The notes beneath the pieces were generated by a model. The model did no database searches and was not told the origin of the DNA. It saw only the letters and a program-made list of their open reading frames with translations. A stretch of 46,573 nt of DNA from an uncultured Eubacteriales bacterium (GTDB lineage Bacteria; Bacillota; Clostridia; Lachnospirales; Lachnospiraceae), in contig OMVU01000014.1 of assembly GCA_900314565.1 (NCBI GenBank), positions 1-46,573 of the forward strand, written 5' to 3'. The position numbers were made by a program, and so were the translations under genes. Positions 7,703 to 16,215 of this stretch are shown piece after piece. Numbering within the stretch: the stretch's first letter is position 1; the number at the start of each line of letters is the position of its first letter.

Positions 7703-9529
7703 TCAGGTCGCCTGGCCAGCGAACTGCGTCATGTAGAGCCGGTAATAATTTCCCTTAAGGTCAAGGAGCTCCTCATGCGTTCCCGTCTCGGTGATCCTGC
7801 CGTTATCCATGACCACGATCAGATCCGCATCGCGGATCGTCGAGAGCCGATGTGCGATGATCAGGCTCGTCCGATTCTCCATCAGGCGGAACATGGCGTC
7901 CTGGATATGCTTTTCCGTCCTTGTGTCTACGCTCGAGGTGGCCTCGTCGAGGATCAGGATCCTCGGAAATGAAAGAAATGCCCGCCCGATCGTAATCAGC
8001 TGCCGCTGTCCCTGGGAAAGGCTTGCGCCGGAGAGCGTCAGCACAGTGTCATACCCGTCGCTCAGGGCATTAACGACACTGTCGCAGTTCGAGAGTGCGC
8101 TGGCTTCGATCATTTTTTCATCAGAGATGGAAGGATCCGCGTACTTTAAATTGGCCCGCACCGTGTCGGTAAAGAGAACGGTGTCCTGCAGGACGATCCC
8201 GATACTGTCCCGAAGGGCGTCCGTTGAGACATCGCGGATGTCCGTGCCGTCGATCAGGATGGAACCGCTGTCCACGTCGTAAAACCGCATAAGAAGGTTG
8301 ACGATGGTCGTCTTGCCGGACCCGGTGGATCCGACCAGGGCAATCTTTTTTCCCGCCTCTACCTTCAGGCTGAAGTCGGAGATGACCTGCTTCCCGGGCA
8401 CATAGGAAAAATTCACGTTTTTGAATTCAATGACTCCTTCCCTGACCGGGTCGTTTTTGTCTCCGTCCTTGTTCTCACTCTCCTCGTCAAGTACAGCGAA
8501 GATGCGCTCCGCTCCCGCAAGTGCCGTCTGGATCTGTCCGTAGAGCTGGGCGAGCTCGTTGATCGGCCGTGAGAACTGCTTCGAGTAGACGACGAATGCG
8601 GAGATCACACCGATGGAAATGAAACCCCTGAGCGCGAACCATGCTCCAAAGGCCGCAACAATGACAAAAGATACGTTGTTCAGCATGTTATGGAGCGGGC
8701 CCATGGAGCCTGCGATGATTTCCGCAATGATTCCGGCCTTTGTCAGCTCATCGGAGGTCTTTGAGAAATCTTTGATCACGGCATCCTGCAGATTGTACGC
8801 GGTGACTGTCTTCGTATTTGTGATCTTTTCCTCTACGGTGCCGTTCAGCTGTCCCAAAAGTGTCTGCCGCATCACATAGTATTTGTGCATGAGTTCCGAG
8901 ATGATCTTCGTCAGCCAGATCGAGAGGATCACGGAGGAGCAGGTCAGGAGCGTCAGCGGAACATTGAAGCTCAGCATGACGATAATTGTCCCGATCAGCG
9001 TCAGGATCCCCGAAAAGAGCGATGACAGGGACTGGCTGATGACGGTGGAGACATTTTCCGCATCATTGGTCATACGGCTCATGATGTCTCCGTGGGAGCG
9101 GCTGTCCAGATAAGAGACCGGGAGATTCACGATCTTGTGAAAGAGATCCCCGCGTAGCCTGCCGATGATCCGCTGGGAAAGCCTTGCGGACAGGTATCCC
9201 TGCAGCAGGGTCGCAGCGCCGTGGAGGGCATATAAGAGGATCATCAGGGCAAGGACCCCGGATACCTCGGAGAAGGATCTTGACACGAGATGATCGATCG
9301 CCTGACTCTGAAAACGCGGCGCAAGGACACCTGCAATGACCGAGAAGGATACTGCCAGAGCAAGGATGATCACCAGGACCATTTCCTGACGGAAATACCC
9401 GAAAAGCCGCGCCAGGGCAGAGCGGGTGTTTTTCGGCTTCTCTACGGGAGCGCCCATCTGTCCGGAAGATTTGCGGCGGAAGCCTCTCTCGGCGATGCTG
9501 GATCTGACGGAGCTGTTCGTCTGACTCAT
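7703..9529 (-). CDS. ABC exporter subunit B of a heterodimeric pair
   Basis: A 608-residue fused membrane/ATPase exporter subunit. The membrane domain covers about residues 40-340; the ATPase domain has GSTGSGKTT (Walker A), LSQGQ in place of LSGGQ, ILILDEATSSVD with an intact catalytic glutamate, and AHRLSTI. Its start codon overlaps the stop of the upstream ABC gene (ATGA at 9526-9529), so both subunits are made together. It carries the competent Walker B glutamate, whereas its partner has aspartate there, the usual asymmetry of exporters such as TM287/288 and LmrCD. The substrate is unknown; multidrug or peptide export is typical. Confidence 0.94.
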   Translation of the reverse strand: MSQTNSSVRSSIAERGFRRKSSGQMGAPVEKPKNTRSALARLFGYFRQEMVLVIILALAVSFSVIAGVLAPRFQSQAIDHLVSRSFSEVSGVLALMILLYALHGAATLLQGYLSARLSQRIIGRLRGDLFHKIVNLPVSYLDSRSHGDIMSRMTNDAENVSTVISQSLSSLFSGILTLIGTIIVMLSFNVPLTLLTCSSVILSIWLTKIISELMHKYYVMRQTLLGQLNGTVEEKITNTKTVTAYNLQDAVIKDFSKTSDELTKAGIIAEIIAGSMGPLHNMLNNVSFVIVAAFGAWFALRGFISIGVISAFVVYSKQFSRPINELAQLYGQIQTALAGAERIFAVLDEESENKDGDKNDPVREGVIEFKNVNFSYVPGKQVISDFSLKVEAGKKIALVGSTGSGKTTIVNLLMRFYDVDSGSILIDGTDIRDVSTDALRDSIGIVLQDTVLFTDTVRANLKYADPSISDEKMIEASALSNCDSVVNALSDGYDTVLTLSGASLSQGQRQLITIGRAFLSFPRILILDEATSSVDTRTEKHIQDAMFRLMENRTSLIIAHRLSTIRDADLIVVMDNGRITETGTHEELLDLKGNYYRLYMTQFAGQAT

Positions 9530-11577
9530 ACGGCACCCCCTTTCCCGTCCCCTGCGTCGCTGTCTTTCAGCTGGGAGTCGTAAATATCCTGATAGATCCT
9601 GCTTGTCTTCATGAGATTTGCATGCGTGTCAAATGCGCTGACACGGCCGCTGTCCAGTACGAGAATTCTGTCTGCGTCTTTTACGGAGGCGATGCGCTGG
9701 GCGATCATGATTTTCGTGACATTTTTATAGCCTGTCCGGAGCGCGTCATAGAGCTTTGCCTCTGTCGCGAGGTCGAGTGCGCTCGTCGAATCGTCAAAAA
9801 TGATGATCCCGGCTTTCTTAAGCAAAGCCCTGCTGATCGCGATCCTCTGGCGCTGTCCTCCGGAGAGGCTCATTCCGCCCTCCGCGACAGCGGTGTCATA
9901 GCCGTCAGGCTGCTCCCGGATGAACGCGTCTGCCTGCGCAGCCGTTGCAGCGGCGATGATTTCCGCCTCGGAAGCATCCGGGTTTCCAAGGGAGATGTTC
10001 TCCCTGATGGTCGTCGAGAAGAGCTCGCTCTTCTGAAGGCAGATCGTTACGTTTTCCCGCAGAGCTTTCAGATCATATTCTTTTATGTCGATCCCGTCGA
10101 GCAGGATGCGGCCGTACACCGGATCATAAAAGCGCGGGATCAGGTTTACCAGAGTGCTCTTTCCGGAACCGGTCGCGCCGATGATAGCGACCGTCTCACC
10201 GGGAGCGATCTCGAAGCTGATATCAGAGAGAACGCCGACCCGGCTTCCTGGATAGGAAAAGTCCACGTGCTCGAAGCGGAGGCAGCCCGGGACGATGCCG
10301 GATCCGGCTGCTTCTGTATTTTTCGAATCGCCGGTATCTTCTGCATTTTTCGAGTCGTTGGTGCCTTCTGCATTTTTCGAGTCGTTGGTGCTTTCTGCAT
10401 TTTTCGAATCGTCGGTACCTTCTGCATTTTTCGAGTCGTTGATGCCTTCTGGATCTTTCGAAGCAGGCGAGTCTTCTGTATATTTCAAATTGATGTCCGG
10501 AGTCGATTTTCCGTTATAACTTCCGCCGGTGATGGCAGGATCCGTACTGAGAATCTCCGAAAGACGGGAAGCGGAAACGATCCCCCGCGACAGCGTCTGA
10601 AAGATCATGGCAAGCGTCATCATGCCGTTCAGGATCTGGGTGATATAGGTGACTGCGGCCATGACGGTGCCGGGTGCGACGGAGCCGTCCTGCACCCTTA
10701 GCGAGCCGACGTAGATTATTGCCACGATGGACAGATTGAGGACGATATTCATGACAGGCCGCATGAAAGAGAGGAGAAGCTCCACCCGGAACTGCGTGCC
10801 GACGAGCGCCTGGTTTGCATTTTCAAAGCGGGCTTCCTCGCGTTTCTCCTGGACAAAGGCTTTTACGACCCGGATGCCTGAGACGTTCTCCTGAATGATA
10901 TTGTTGAGATCGTCCAGCTTCTTCTGCAGGAGAGAAAAGAGCGGATTTGTCTTTATGAACACGAAGATGACGTCGAGGAAGATGAGCGGAAAGGCGATGA
11001 GAAGGACCTGACCGAAAGAGAGATCCAGGGTGAGAAGGGCGACCGTTCCACCCACGAAAAACATCATGCAGCGGACAAATCCACGGATTGCCTGCATGAA
11101 AAGCTGCTGGATCTGCGTCACATCGTTCGTAATGCGGGTGATGAGGGAACCGGTCGAGAAGGCGTCCGTCTGCTCGAAAGAAAAATGCATGATACGGGTA
11201 AAACAGGCTTTGCGAATGTTATTTCCGAAGCTCTGCCCGGCGACGTTTGCGCATACCCCGGAGAGAATGCCGAAGCATCCGCCCGCGATCACAAGGAGGA
11301 TCATGCGGATCCCGGTGCTGATGACAAGATGGATGTCCGAGAGACCTCCGTTTCCGATCCCGAGGATTCCCCTGTCGACGATCACTTCCATCATGCGGGG
11401 CTGGAAAAGGTCCACGCTGACTTCGAGCACCATGAAAAGAGGTCCGAGGAGGACCAGGGGCCAGTACTTTGCGGCGAATTTCAGAAGTTTTAAAGGCTCT
11501 GTGGAGCACGGTTTTTTGCCGGGATTCCGAGCGTTTCCGGGATTGGAATCCCCGGCGGTATGAACTGCAGTATTCAT
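9526..11577 (-). CDS. ABC exporter subunit A with degenerate catalytic site and repeat linker
   Basis: A 683-residue fused membrane/ATPase subunit, about 75 residues longer than its partner. The ATPase domain has GATGSGKST, a canonical LSGGQ and the Walker B IIIFDDSTSALD, where aspartate replaces the catalytic glutamate; the switch histidine of AHR is glutamine (AQRIASV). This marks the non-hydrolysing site of a heterodimer. The extra length lies between the two domains, where a 9-residue motif of the DSKNAEGTN type is repeated six times, encoded by exact 27-bp units. It is first in the operon; a minus-strand -10 box about 200 bases upstream is the likely promoter. The linker would be flexible and acidic on the cytoplasmic side. 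Confidence 0.94.
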   Translation of the reverse strand: MNTAVHTAGDSNPGNARNPGKKPCSTEPLKLLKFAAKYWPLVLLGPLFMVLEVSVDLFQPRMMEVIVDRGILGIGNGGLSDIHLVISTGIRMILLVIAGGCFGILSGVCANVAGQSFGNNIRKACFTRIMHFSFEQTDAFSTGSLITRITNDVTQIQQLFMQAIRGFVRCMMFFVGGTVALLTLDLSFGQVLLIAFPLIFLDVIFVFIKTNPLFSLLQKKLDDLNNIIQENVSGIRVVKAFVQEKREEARFENANQALVGTQFRVELLLSFMRPVMNIVLNLSIVAIIYVGSLRVQDGSVAPGTVMAAVTYITQILNGMMTLAMIFQTLSRGIVSASRLSEILSTDPAITGGSYNGKSTPDINLKYTEDSPASKDPEGINDSKNAEGTDDSKNAESTNDSKNAEGTNDSKNAEDTGDSKNTEAAGSGIVPGCLRFEHVDFSYPGSRVGVLSDISFEIAPGETVAIIGATGSGKSTLVNLIPRFYDPVYGRILLDGIDIKEYDLKALRENVTICLQKSELFSTTIRENISLGNPDASEAEIIAAATAAQADAFIREQPDGYDTAVAEGGMSLSGGQRQRIAISRALLKKAGIIIFDDSTSALDLATEAKLYDALRTGYKNVTKIMIAQRIASVKDADRILVLDSGRVSAFDTHANLMKTSRIYQDIYDSQLKDSDAGDGKGGAV
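10312..10473 (-). repeat. 27-bp tandem repeat (six copies) in the ABC linker
   Basis: The word TTCTG(C/T)AT opens units at 10312, 10339, 10366, 10393, 10420 and 10447, each exactly 27 bases apart, with the outer units more diverged. Being in frame, the units encode a 9-residue repeat (D-S-K-N-A-E-G/D-T/I-N/D type). Copy number can change without breaking the reading frame. Confidence 0.9.
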
Positions 11578-11774
11578 CTTGTGTGTCTTTCTAAAACGGG
11601 CTGCCGCCGCCGGTGCGTGCTGAGGCAGAGGATCAGGAATATCATAAAAGTAATCGGGATCGCTTTATGAAGGTTTGGAGTATATTTGATCTGTCAATCA
11701 GGCTTTTGCCGGCAGTTTCTGAAGAAACTTCTGACAGATTCCAGCGCATAACTAAAGACAGGCGCTTAAGCTGC

Positions 11775-11780
11775 ATTATA
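11775..11780 (-). promoter_or_regulatory. Extended -10 promoter of the ABC exporter operon
   Basis: On the minus strand the sequence reads TGG-TATAAT, an extended -10 element with a perfect hexamer, without a strong -35 box. It lies about 200 bases upstream of the first ABC gene, leaving a long leader that could carry regulation. Confidence 0.45.
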
Positions 11781-11916
11781 CCACATTCTGTGCAAAAGAT
11801 GCGCATACGCAAGGCACACATCCGTGACCTCTTGACAACTGCGCTTTTGATACGATACGCTAAAAAAACCGGTATATGCTGCTATGATGATCCGAAAAAT
11901 TCCGGAAGCACTGGAA

Positions 11917-11974
11917 TTTAATCTCTGAAGCAGAATTCCCGTGATTTTAATCTCTGAAGCAGAATTCCCGTGAT
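11917..11974. repeat. Perfect 29-bp tandem duplication
   Basis: The 29-base unit beginning TTTAATCTCTGAAGC occurs at 11917-11945 and again, identically, at 11946-11974. It lies about 60 bases before the apbE start, in the leader or promoter. Identical copies suggest a recent slippage event. Confidence 0.9.
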
Positions 11975-12033
11975 TTCAATCATGAGATGAATGCGCAAAG
12001 TGAAACTTTTTTCTGACAGGAGATGCAATTTCA

Positions 12034-13209
12034 ATGCAGCAATTACCTTGCCTGGGGGTTATTAAATACATGAACTGCAGAAAATCTCTCGCTGCACTCG
12101 TACTCGCTGCCGTACTTGCCGTCACCGGATGCGGAGCAGCAGAAGGTGCAGGAGGGGGAGCAAAAACGAATACGGAAGCTGAATCCGGAAGCGGCGCGAA
12201 GACGAATGTAAAAGCGCAGGAAAAAGATATTCATGAGCGCACGGTCTTTGCCATGACTACCATCATGAGCCTTCGGGTCTATCACCCCGATGGGGAGGCG
12301 ATCCTTGATCAGGCGGAGGAGGAGATCCGGCGGATCGAGGCTGTTTTCTCGACCGGGGATCCTGAGAGTGAGATATCAAAGCTCAACGCAGCCGGGGAAG
12401 GAAAGCTCGGCGAAGACGCGGCGCAGCTGCTTGAAAAATCGCTCTCAATTTATGAGATGACGGACGGCGCGTTTGACATTTCGATCTACCCGGTCATGAA
12501 GGTCTGGGGATTTACGGATCTCTATGACGATGAGGACCTTGTTGAAAAGGAGAATACGCCGGTCGATATTCCGGACGCTGATGTCCTTGCGGAAGCCGTC
12601 TCTCACGTAGATGCTTCCGGAATTGAATTTGACGCACAGACAGGCGAGATCCGGCTGCCGGAAGGATCTGAGATCGATCTCGGCGGGATTGCCAAGGGGT
12701 ACGCAGCCCAGCGGGTCATCGAACTGTTTGAGGAGAAGGGTGTTTCGAGCGCCATGCTCGATCTGGGCGGAAATGTCCAGGTGCTCGGGAAGAAACCGAA
12801 CGGCAGAGACTGGAAGGTCGGGCTCCGGGATCCGTCCGGTGAACATACCGTGATCGGTGTCATCTCCTGCTCGGACAGGGCGGTCGTGACATCCGGCGGG
12901 TATGAGAGATATATAACCGGGAAGGACGGAAAGACCTATCATCACATCATTGACCCGAAGACAGGCTATCCGGCAGAGAACGGTCTGGTCTCCGTAAGCA
13001 TCGTCTGTGACGACGGGACGCTTGCGGACGGGCTTTCGACAGCGCTCTATGTTCTGGGGACGGAAAAGGCGACAGAGTGCTGGAGGGAACAGCCTGATCT
13101 CTTTGACGCTGTCCTTCTGACAGAGGACGGAAAGATGTACATTACGGAGGGGCTTGAGGATTCCTTTACATCAGATGTTTATGATGTGGAGATCATCCGG
13201 AGAGCGTAA
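12034..13209 (+). CDS. apbE: ApbE-type FAD:protein FMN transferase lipoprotein
   Basis: A 391-residue lipoprotein; the lipobox LAVTGC follows a hydrophobic segment, so it is anchored on the outer face of the membrane. ApbE attaches FMN to a Thr or Ser of target flavoproteins such as Rnf/Nqr subunits or extracellular reductases. Visible family motifs are the N-terminal MTTIMSLRVYHPDG, DISIYPVMKVWGF, the substrate loop DLGGIAKGYAAQRV, LDLGGNVQVLG and the metal/FAD site HHIIDPKTGYPAENG followed by DGLSTALYVLG. Either ATG 12034 (AGGAG eleven bases upstream) or ATG 12070 could be the start; both give a usable signal peptide. No flavoprotein target is encoded in the window. Confidence 0.93.
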   Translation: MQQLPCLGVIKYMNCRKSLAALVLAAVLAVTGCGAAEGAGGGAKTNTEAESGSGAKTNVKAQEKDIHERTVFAMTTIMSLRVYHPDGEAILDQAEEEIRRIEAVFSTGDPESEISKLNAAGEGKLGEDAAQLLEKSLSIYEMTDGAFDISIYPVMKVWGFTDLYDDEDLVEKENTPVDIPDADVLAEAVSHVDASGIEFDAQTGEIRLPEGSEIDLGGIAKGYAAQRVIELFEEKGVSSAMLDLGGNVQVLGKKPNGRDWKVGLRDPSGEHTVIGVISCSDRAVVTSGGYERYITGKDGKTYHHIIDPKTGYPAENGLVSVSIVCDDGTLADGLSTALYVLGTEKATECWREQPDLFDAVLLTEDGKMYITEGLEDSFTSDVYDVEIIRRA

Positions 13210-13338
13210 CAGCAGACAGTAAATAATCGGGAGTCGGATACCGTCTGCGAATGTGAAGCATGCGTGGCTGCGGTATCGGCATTCGAATGGATTCAGTCAG
13301 ATAATAACTGTCGTTTTTAGAGGAGAATCTGGAAAAGG

Positions 13339-13728
13339 ATGACCGATGAGGAGAAAAAAAGGGCGAAGAGGCTTCTCAGGGAGATCGGGTGGATCCTGGT
13401 GATGGGGACTGCCTACGCAATCTGGTTCTCATTTACCGGAATCGGGATTCCATGCCCGATCCGGGCAGTGACCGGTTATCGGTGTCCGGGCTGCGGTATC
13501 ACGCACTGCGCGGTGAATCTGCTCCACGGCAGGGTGCGGGAGGCCTTTGAGGCGAATCAGTTCGTTTTTATACTTGCTCCTTTCGGTCTGATCTACGGCA
13601 TTTGGAGAGCAGTCCGCTATATCCGGGATGGAAGTGAAGAAATCTCCATTCCCGAGACCATCGTCTTTGCCATACTTTTCATTTTGGCAATTGCTTTTGC
13701 TTTTTATAGAAATATATATTTGATATAA
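13339..13728 (+). CDS. DUF2752 family membrane protein
   Basis: A 129-residue protein with about three hydrophobic segments and the DUF2752 signature CPGCGITH near residue 50, preceded by IPCPIRAVTGYR. The family is of unknown function and is common in Firmicutes and Bacteroidetes. AGAGGAGAA lies about 17 bases upstream, somewhat far from the ATG used. The next gene also starts with a short CxxC zinc ribbon, but nothing shows that the two work together. Confidence 0.85.
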   Translation: MTDEEKKRAKRLLREIGWILVMGTAYAIWFSFTGIGIPCPIRAVTGYRCPGCGITHCAVNLLHGRVREAFEANQFVFILAPFGLIYGIWRAVRYIRDGSEEISIPETIVFAILFILAIAFAFYRNIYLI

Positions 13729-13753
13729 TGGACGAAAATATAACTGCGCGGAA

Positions 13754-13787
13754 GAACGCAGAGGCGTTCTTGAAAGACAGCTTTCAA
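13754..13787. repeat. Two back-to-back hairpins
   Basis: GAACGC-AGAG-GCGTTC (13754-13769) is followed at once by TTGAAAG-ACAG-CTTTCAA (13770-13787), and then by AGTAACTGTTTTT. They could act as a terminator or attenuator between the DUF2752 gene and the zinc-ribbon gene. Confidence 0.55.
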
Positions 13788-13828
13788 AGTAACTGTTTTT
13801 AATGTACTTGATATAAAGGGGGAATCTT

Positions 13829-15910
13829 ATGTTTTGTACCAGCTGCGGAAAACAGATTGATGACAATGCTATGTTCTGTCCGTACTGCGGCGTAAAGGTT
13901 CTGGCTTCAAAGTCTGATTTCGAGACGGGGCTTTCAAACTCCTCCGATCATAACCCCGGCAGTAAAGGATATGACGGCGGATCCTGGGATGAGAGCCTTT
14001 CCTATGGAGGTGCCGGCAGCAAAGGCGGATCCGGGTACAGTGACGGGGGGTATTCCGGCGGAAGCGGCTCGGGTTACAGCAGTTCAGGCTACAGCAGCGG
14101 ATCCGGCGGAAACGGCTACAGCAGTTCGGGCTACAGCAGCGGATCCGGCGGAAACGGCTACAGCAGTTCAGGCTACGGCAGCGGATCCGGCGGAAACGGC
14201 TACAGCGGTTCGGGCTACAGCAGCGGATCCGGCGGAAACGGCTACAGCAGTTCAGGCTACGGCAGCGGATCCGGCGGCTCGGGCTACAGTGGTTCAGGCT
14301 ATGACAGTGGCTCAGGCTACGGCGGTTCGGGTTATGACAGCGGCTCGGGTTATAGCAATGGCTCGGGCTACGGCGGTTCAGGCTATAGCAGCGGCTCGGG
14401 TTATGGTGGTTCAGGCTACGACAGCGCGGGCTATAACAGCGGGAGCGGCGCTTCCGGAAATGGTTCGGGTTACAGTTCAGGCTTTGGCGGGTCCGGTGGC
14501 TCCGGCTTTGGAGGCGGACCGGATGGACCGGACTGGGGCAGTGACAGGTCATTTGAAAAAAGAACGGATCCCGCGAAGCTTCGGGGATCGGGAACGGCAG
14601 AGAGGATGATCCATCTTGGCACCGGTCTAGTCGGATTTATGCCGCTTCTCGGTGCAGTCTTTTCTCTGTTCCTTGGAATTTTATCGCGGTTAATGGGAGT
14701 GTTCTTATGGCGGTATTTCGGTTTATACCGTGGGTTTTTCGTCGTAAGACAGATCGTCTTTGTTGCATGTCTTGTCGTTGTCATAGGAGTGCTGATCGGA
14801 GCGCTCTATCTTGTGCTGTCCGGGAAGATCGGACAGGAGCAGGAGTTCATATTTGTTCTGCTCGCCTCTTTTGTTGCGATTGCTTATTTTGTTCTTCTGA
14901 TCCTGTATAAGCTGTTACCGGTCAGGCTCATTCTGATCATTGCCGGTCTGGTGCTCGGAATTGATCTTGTGGCGAAGCTCGTTACTTATGGAACAGGGCT
15001 GTGCGGCAATTTCAATCTGTCGGAATCGCTCAACATACTGCGGAGCAGGTCCGTCGAAAGGAAGGCACGGGCTGATAAAGGAAATGCCGGAAATGGCGGT
15101 CCCGGCAGTGCAGGTGGTTACGGAAGCGCCGCCGGTTACGGAAGTGCCGCCGGTTATGGCAGTGCCGCCGCAGGCGGAGCGGCCGTGTATGGTACACTGA
15201 CTGCTGCCGATGGCAGATCGTGCGGCTATGGACCCGGACCTCAGAGCGGAATGCCGTATCCCGGTGCGAACACGGGAGGGTCTTATTTTGACGGAACGGG
15301 TGCGGAGCTTCTCGGAAACCTGATCCTTACAGCGCTTGTGTCAGCCCTTACCTGCGGGATCGCAACTCCCTGGTTCCTCTGCAGGATCTACCGCTGGAGA
15401 AAAGAACACACGGTCATTGACGGAAAGCGTCTGACTTTCAATGGAACCGGCGGGGAACTTCTCGGAAAATGGATCATCTGGGAGCTGCTCACGATCATCA
15501 CCTGCGGTCTGTTTGCATTTTATGTGAATGTCGCGCTCAAAAAATGGGAACTCAGTCATACGGCTTACCTGGGCGCTCCGGAGCCTATGGGAGTGGTCTA
15601 TCAGGGATCGCTTTTTGACGGATCCTTCGCGTCCTATCTCGGAAATTCGCTTCTGTGCGGTTTCCTGACAATGATCACCTGCGGAATTGCATATCCGTGG
15701 GCGAGCGTTCCGCTCATCAAGTGGGAATACGGCGGCAGTGTCGTCTCGGGTGACCGCGCCGGATATTTCGGAAACGGTACGGATATGTTCGGTATTTACA
15801 TTATCAACGGGCTGCTCTCGTTCATCACCTGCGGCATCTATTATCCGTGGGCGATCTGCAGAATGAACCGATATATCTATTCAAACGTACATATTATCCG
15901 GAGAGGATAA
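13829..15910 (+). CDS. Zinc-ribbon / Gly-Ser-Tyr low-complexity / DUF898-like membrane protein
   Basis: A 693-residue protein with four parts. Residues 1-24 are a zinc ribbon (C3-C6, C17-C20). Residues of about 45-235 are almost only Gly, Ser, Tyr and Asn with repeated SGYSSGS and GYGGSGY blocks. Residues of about 265-375 hold several hydrophobic helices, followed by a short Gly-Ala-Tyr linker. Residues of about 480-690 carry four repeats of the pattern (F/Y)xGxGxxLLGxxI...ITCGIxxPW, which resembles DUF898 (YjgN) membrane proteins. The start has AAAGGGGGAATC upstream. The function is unknown. The cytoplasmic low-complexity arm resembles phase-separating sequences (inference only). A two-hairpin element precedes the gene. 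Confidence 0.8.
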   Translation: MFCTSCGKQIDDNAMFCPYCGVKVLASKSDFETGLSNSSDHNPGSKGYDGGSWDESLSYGGAGSKGGSGYSDGGYSGGSGSGYSSSGYSSGSGGNGYSSSGYSSGSGGNGYSSSGYGSGSGGNGYSGSGYSSGSGGNGYSSSGYGSGSGGSGYSGSGYDSGSGYGGSGYDSGSGYSNGSGYGGSGYSSGSGYGGSGYDSAGYNSGSGASGNGSGYSSGFGGSGGSGFGGGPDGPDWGSDRSFEKRTDPAKLRGSGTAERMIHLGTGLVGFMPLLGAVFSLFLGILSRLMGVFLWRYFGLYRGFFVVRQIVFVACLVVVIGVLIGALYLVLSGKIGQEQEFIFVLLASFVAIAYFVLLILYKLLPVRLILIIAGLVLGIDLVAKLVTYGTGLCGNFNLSESLNILRSRSVERKARADKGNAGNGGPGSAGGYGSAAGYGSAAGYGSAAAGGAAVYGTLTAADGRSCGYGPGPQSGMPYPGANTGGSYFDGTGAELLGNLILTALVSALTCGIATPWFLCRIYRWRKEHTVIDGKRLTFNGTGGELLGKWIIWELLTIITCGLFAFYVNVALKKWELSHTAYLGAPEPMGVVYQGSLFDGSFASYLGNSLLCGFLTMITCGIAYPWASVPLIKWEYGGSVVSGDRAGYFGNGTDMFGIYIINGLLSFITCGIYYPWAICRMNRYIYSNVHIIRRG
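14105..14272 (+). repeat. 42-bp tandem repeat (four copies) in the Gly-Ser-Tyr region
   Basis: Units beginning GGCGGAAACGGCTACAGC start at 14105, 14147, 14189 and 14231, exactly 42 bases apart, with a partial copy after. Each encodes 14 residues of the GGNGYSSSGYSSGS type. Shorter, diverged Gly-Ser-Tyr units continue to about 14500. Confidence 0.9.
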
Positions 15911-15936
15911 AGTACCTGCTGCTCTGAGCGGATAGG

Positions 15937-16036
15937 GACAGATGCGAACCGCGGACGACCAAAGTCTGTCAGTCTGAGCGTGAAACAGATGGTTTTCGCA
16001 TAGACAGACGTGCACCGCGGACGACCGAAGCCGATC
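15937..16036. repeat. Imperfect direct repeat of about 36 bp
   Basis: The core CCGCGGACGACC occurs at 15949-15960 and 16015-16026, each flanked by GACAGA...G upstream and (A/G)AAG...TCAG downstream. The copies are 66 bases apart in the gap between two convergent genes. The rest of the gap (15911-16215) holds only the long hairpin listed next. Confidence 0.65.
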
Positions 16037-16059
16037 AGGTGCATGAGAACTTCAAAGTA

Positions 16060-16165
16060 AAAAAGAGCTGCTGCATCAGAACAAAAGCGTACTGTATATG
16101 GTGGGACACATTAGAAAAGTGTCATCAATATACAGTGGCCTGTTCCGAATGCAGCAGCTCTTTTT
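16060..16165. other. Long nested hairpin between convergent genes
   Basis: Three nested perfect inverted repeats share one axis: 16060-16076 with 16149-16165 (17 bp, A5 outside on one side and T5 on the other), 16091-16099 with 16128-16136 (9 bp), and 16105-16109 with 16119-16123 (5 bp). The outer arm with A5/T5 suits a two-way terminator for the convergent genes, but the inner arms suggest a folded RNA or a small palindromic mobile element. Confidence 0.65.
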
Positions 16166-16215
16166 CTATCTTTGTGGGATCTCGGGGGACGCCGGGGCGT
16201 TCCCGGAATCGTCCG

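Larger units (their letters stand above)
11578..12033. other. Divergent intergenic region
   Basis: It separates the leftward ABC operon from the rightward apbE gene. It holds a leftward -10 box near 11780, a perfect TTGACA at 11832-11837 with only a poor -10 partner (a possible rightward promoter) and a 29-bp tandem duplication at 11917. No coding frame is supported. Confidence 0.5.

Noticed and set aside
10312-10473. CRISPR-like regular spacing
   Set aside because: The 27-bp units are contiguous, without unique spacers, and encode an in-frame peptide repeat.
13869-14609. Overlapping 227- and 212-codon frames in the Gly-Ser-Tyr repeat region
   Set aside because: Their Arg/Cys/Ser- and Ala/Thr-rich products are frame shadows of the 42-bp repeat.
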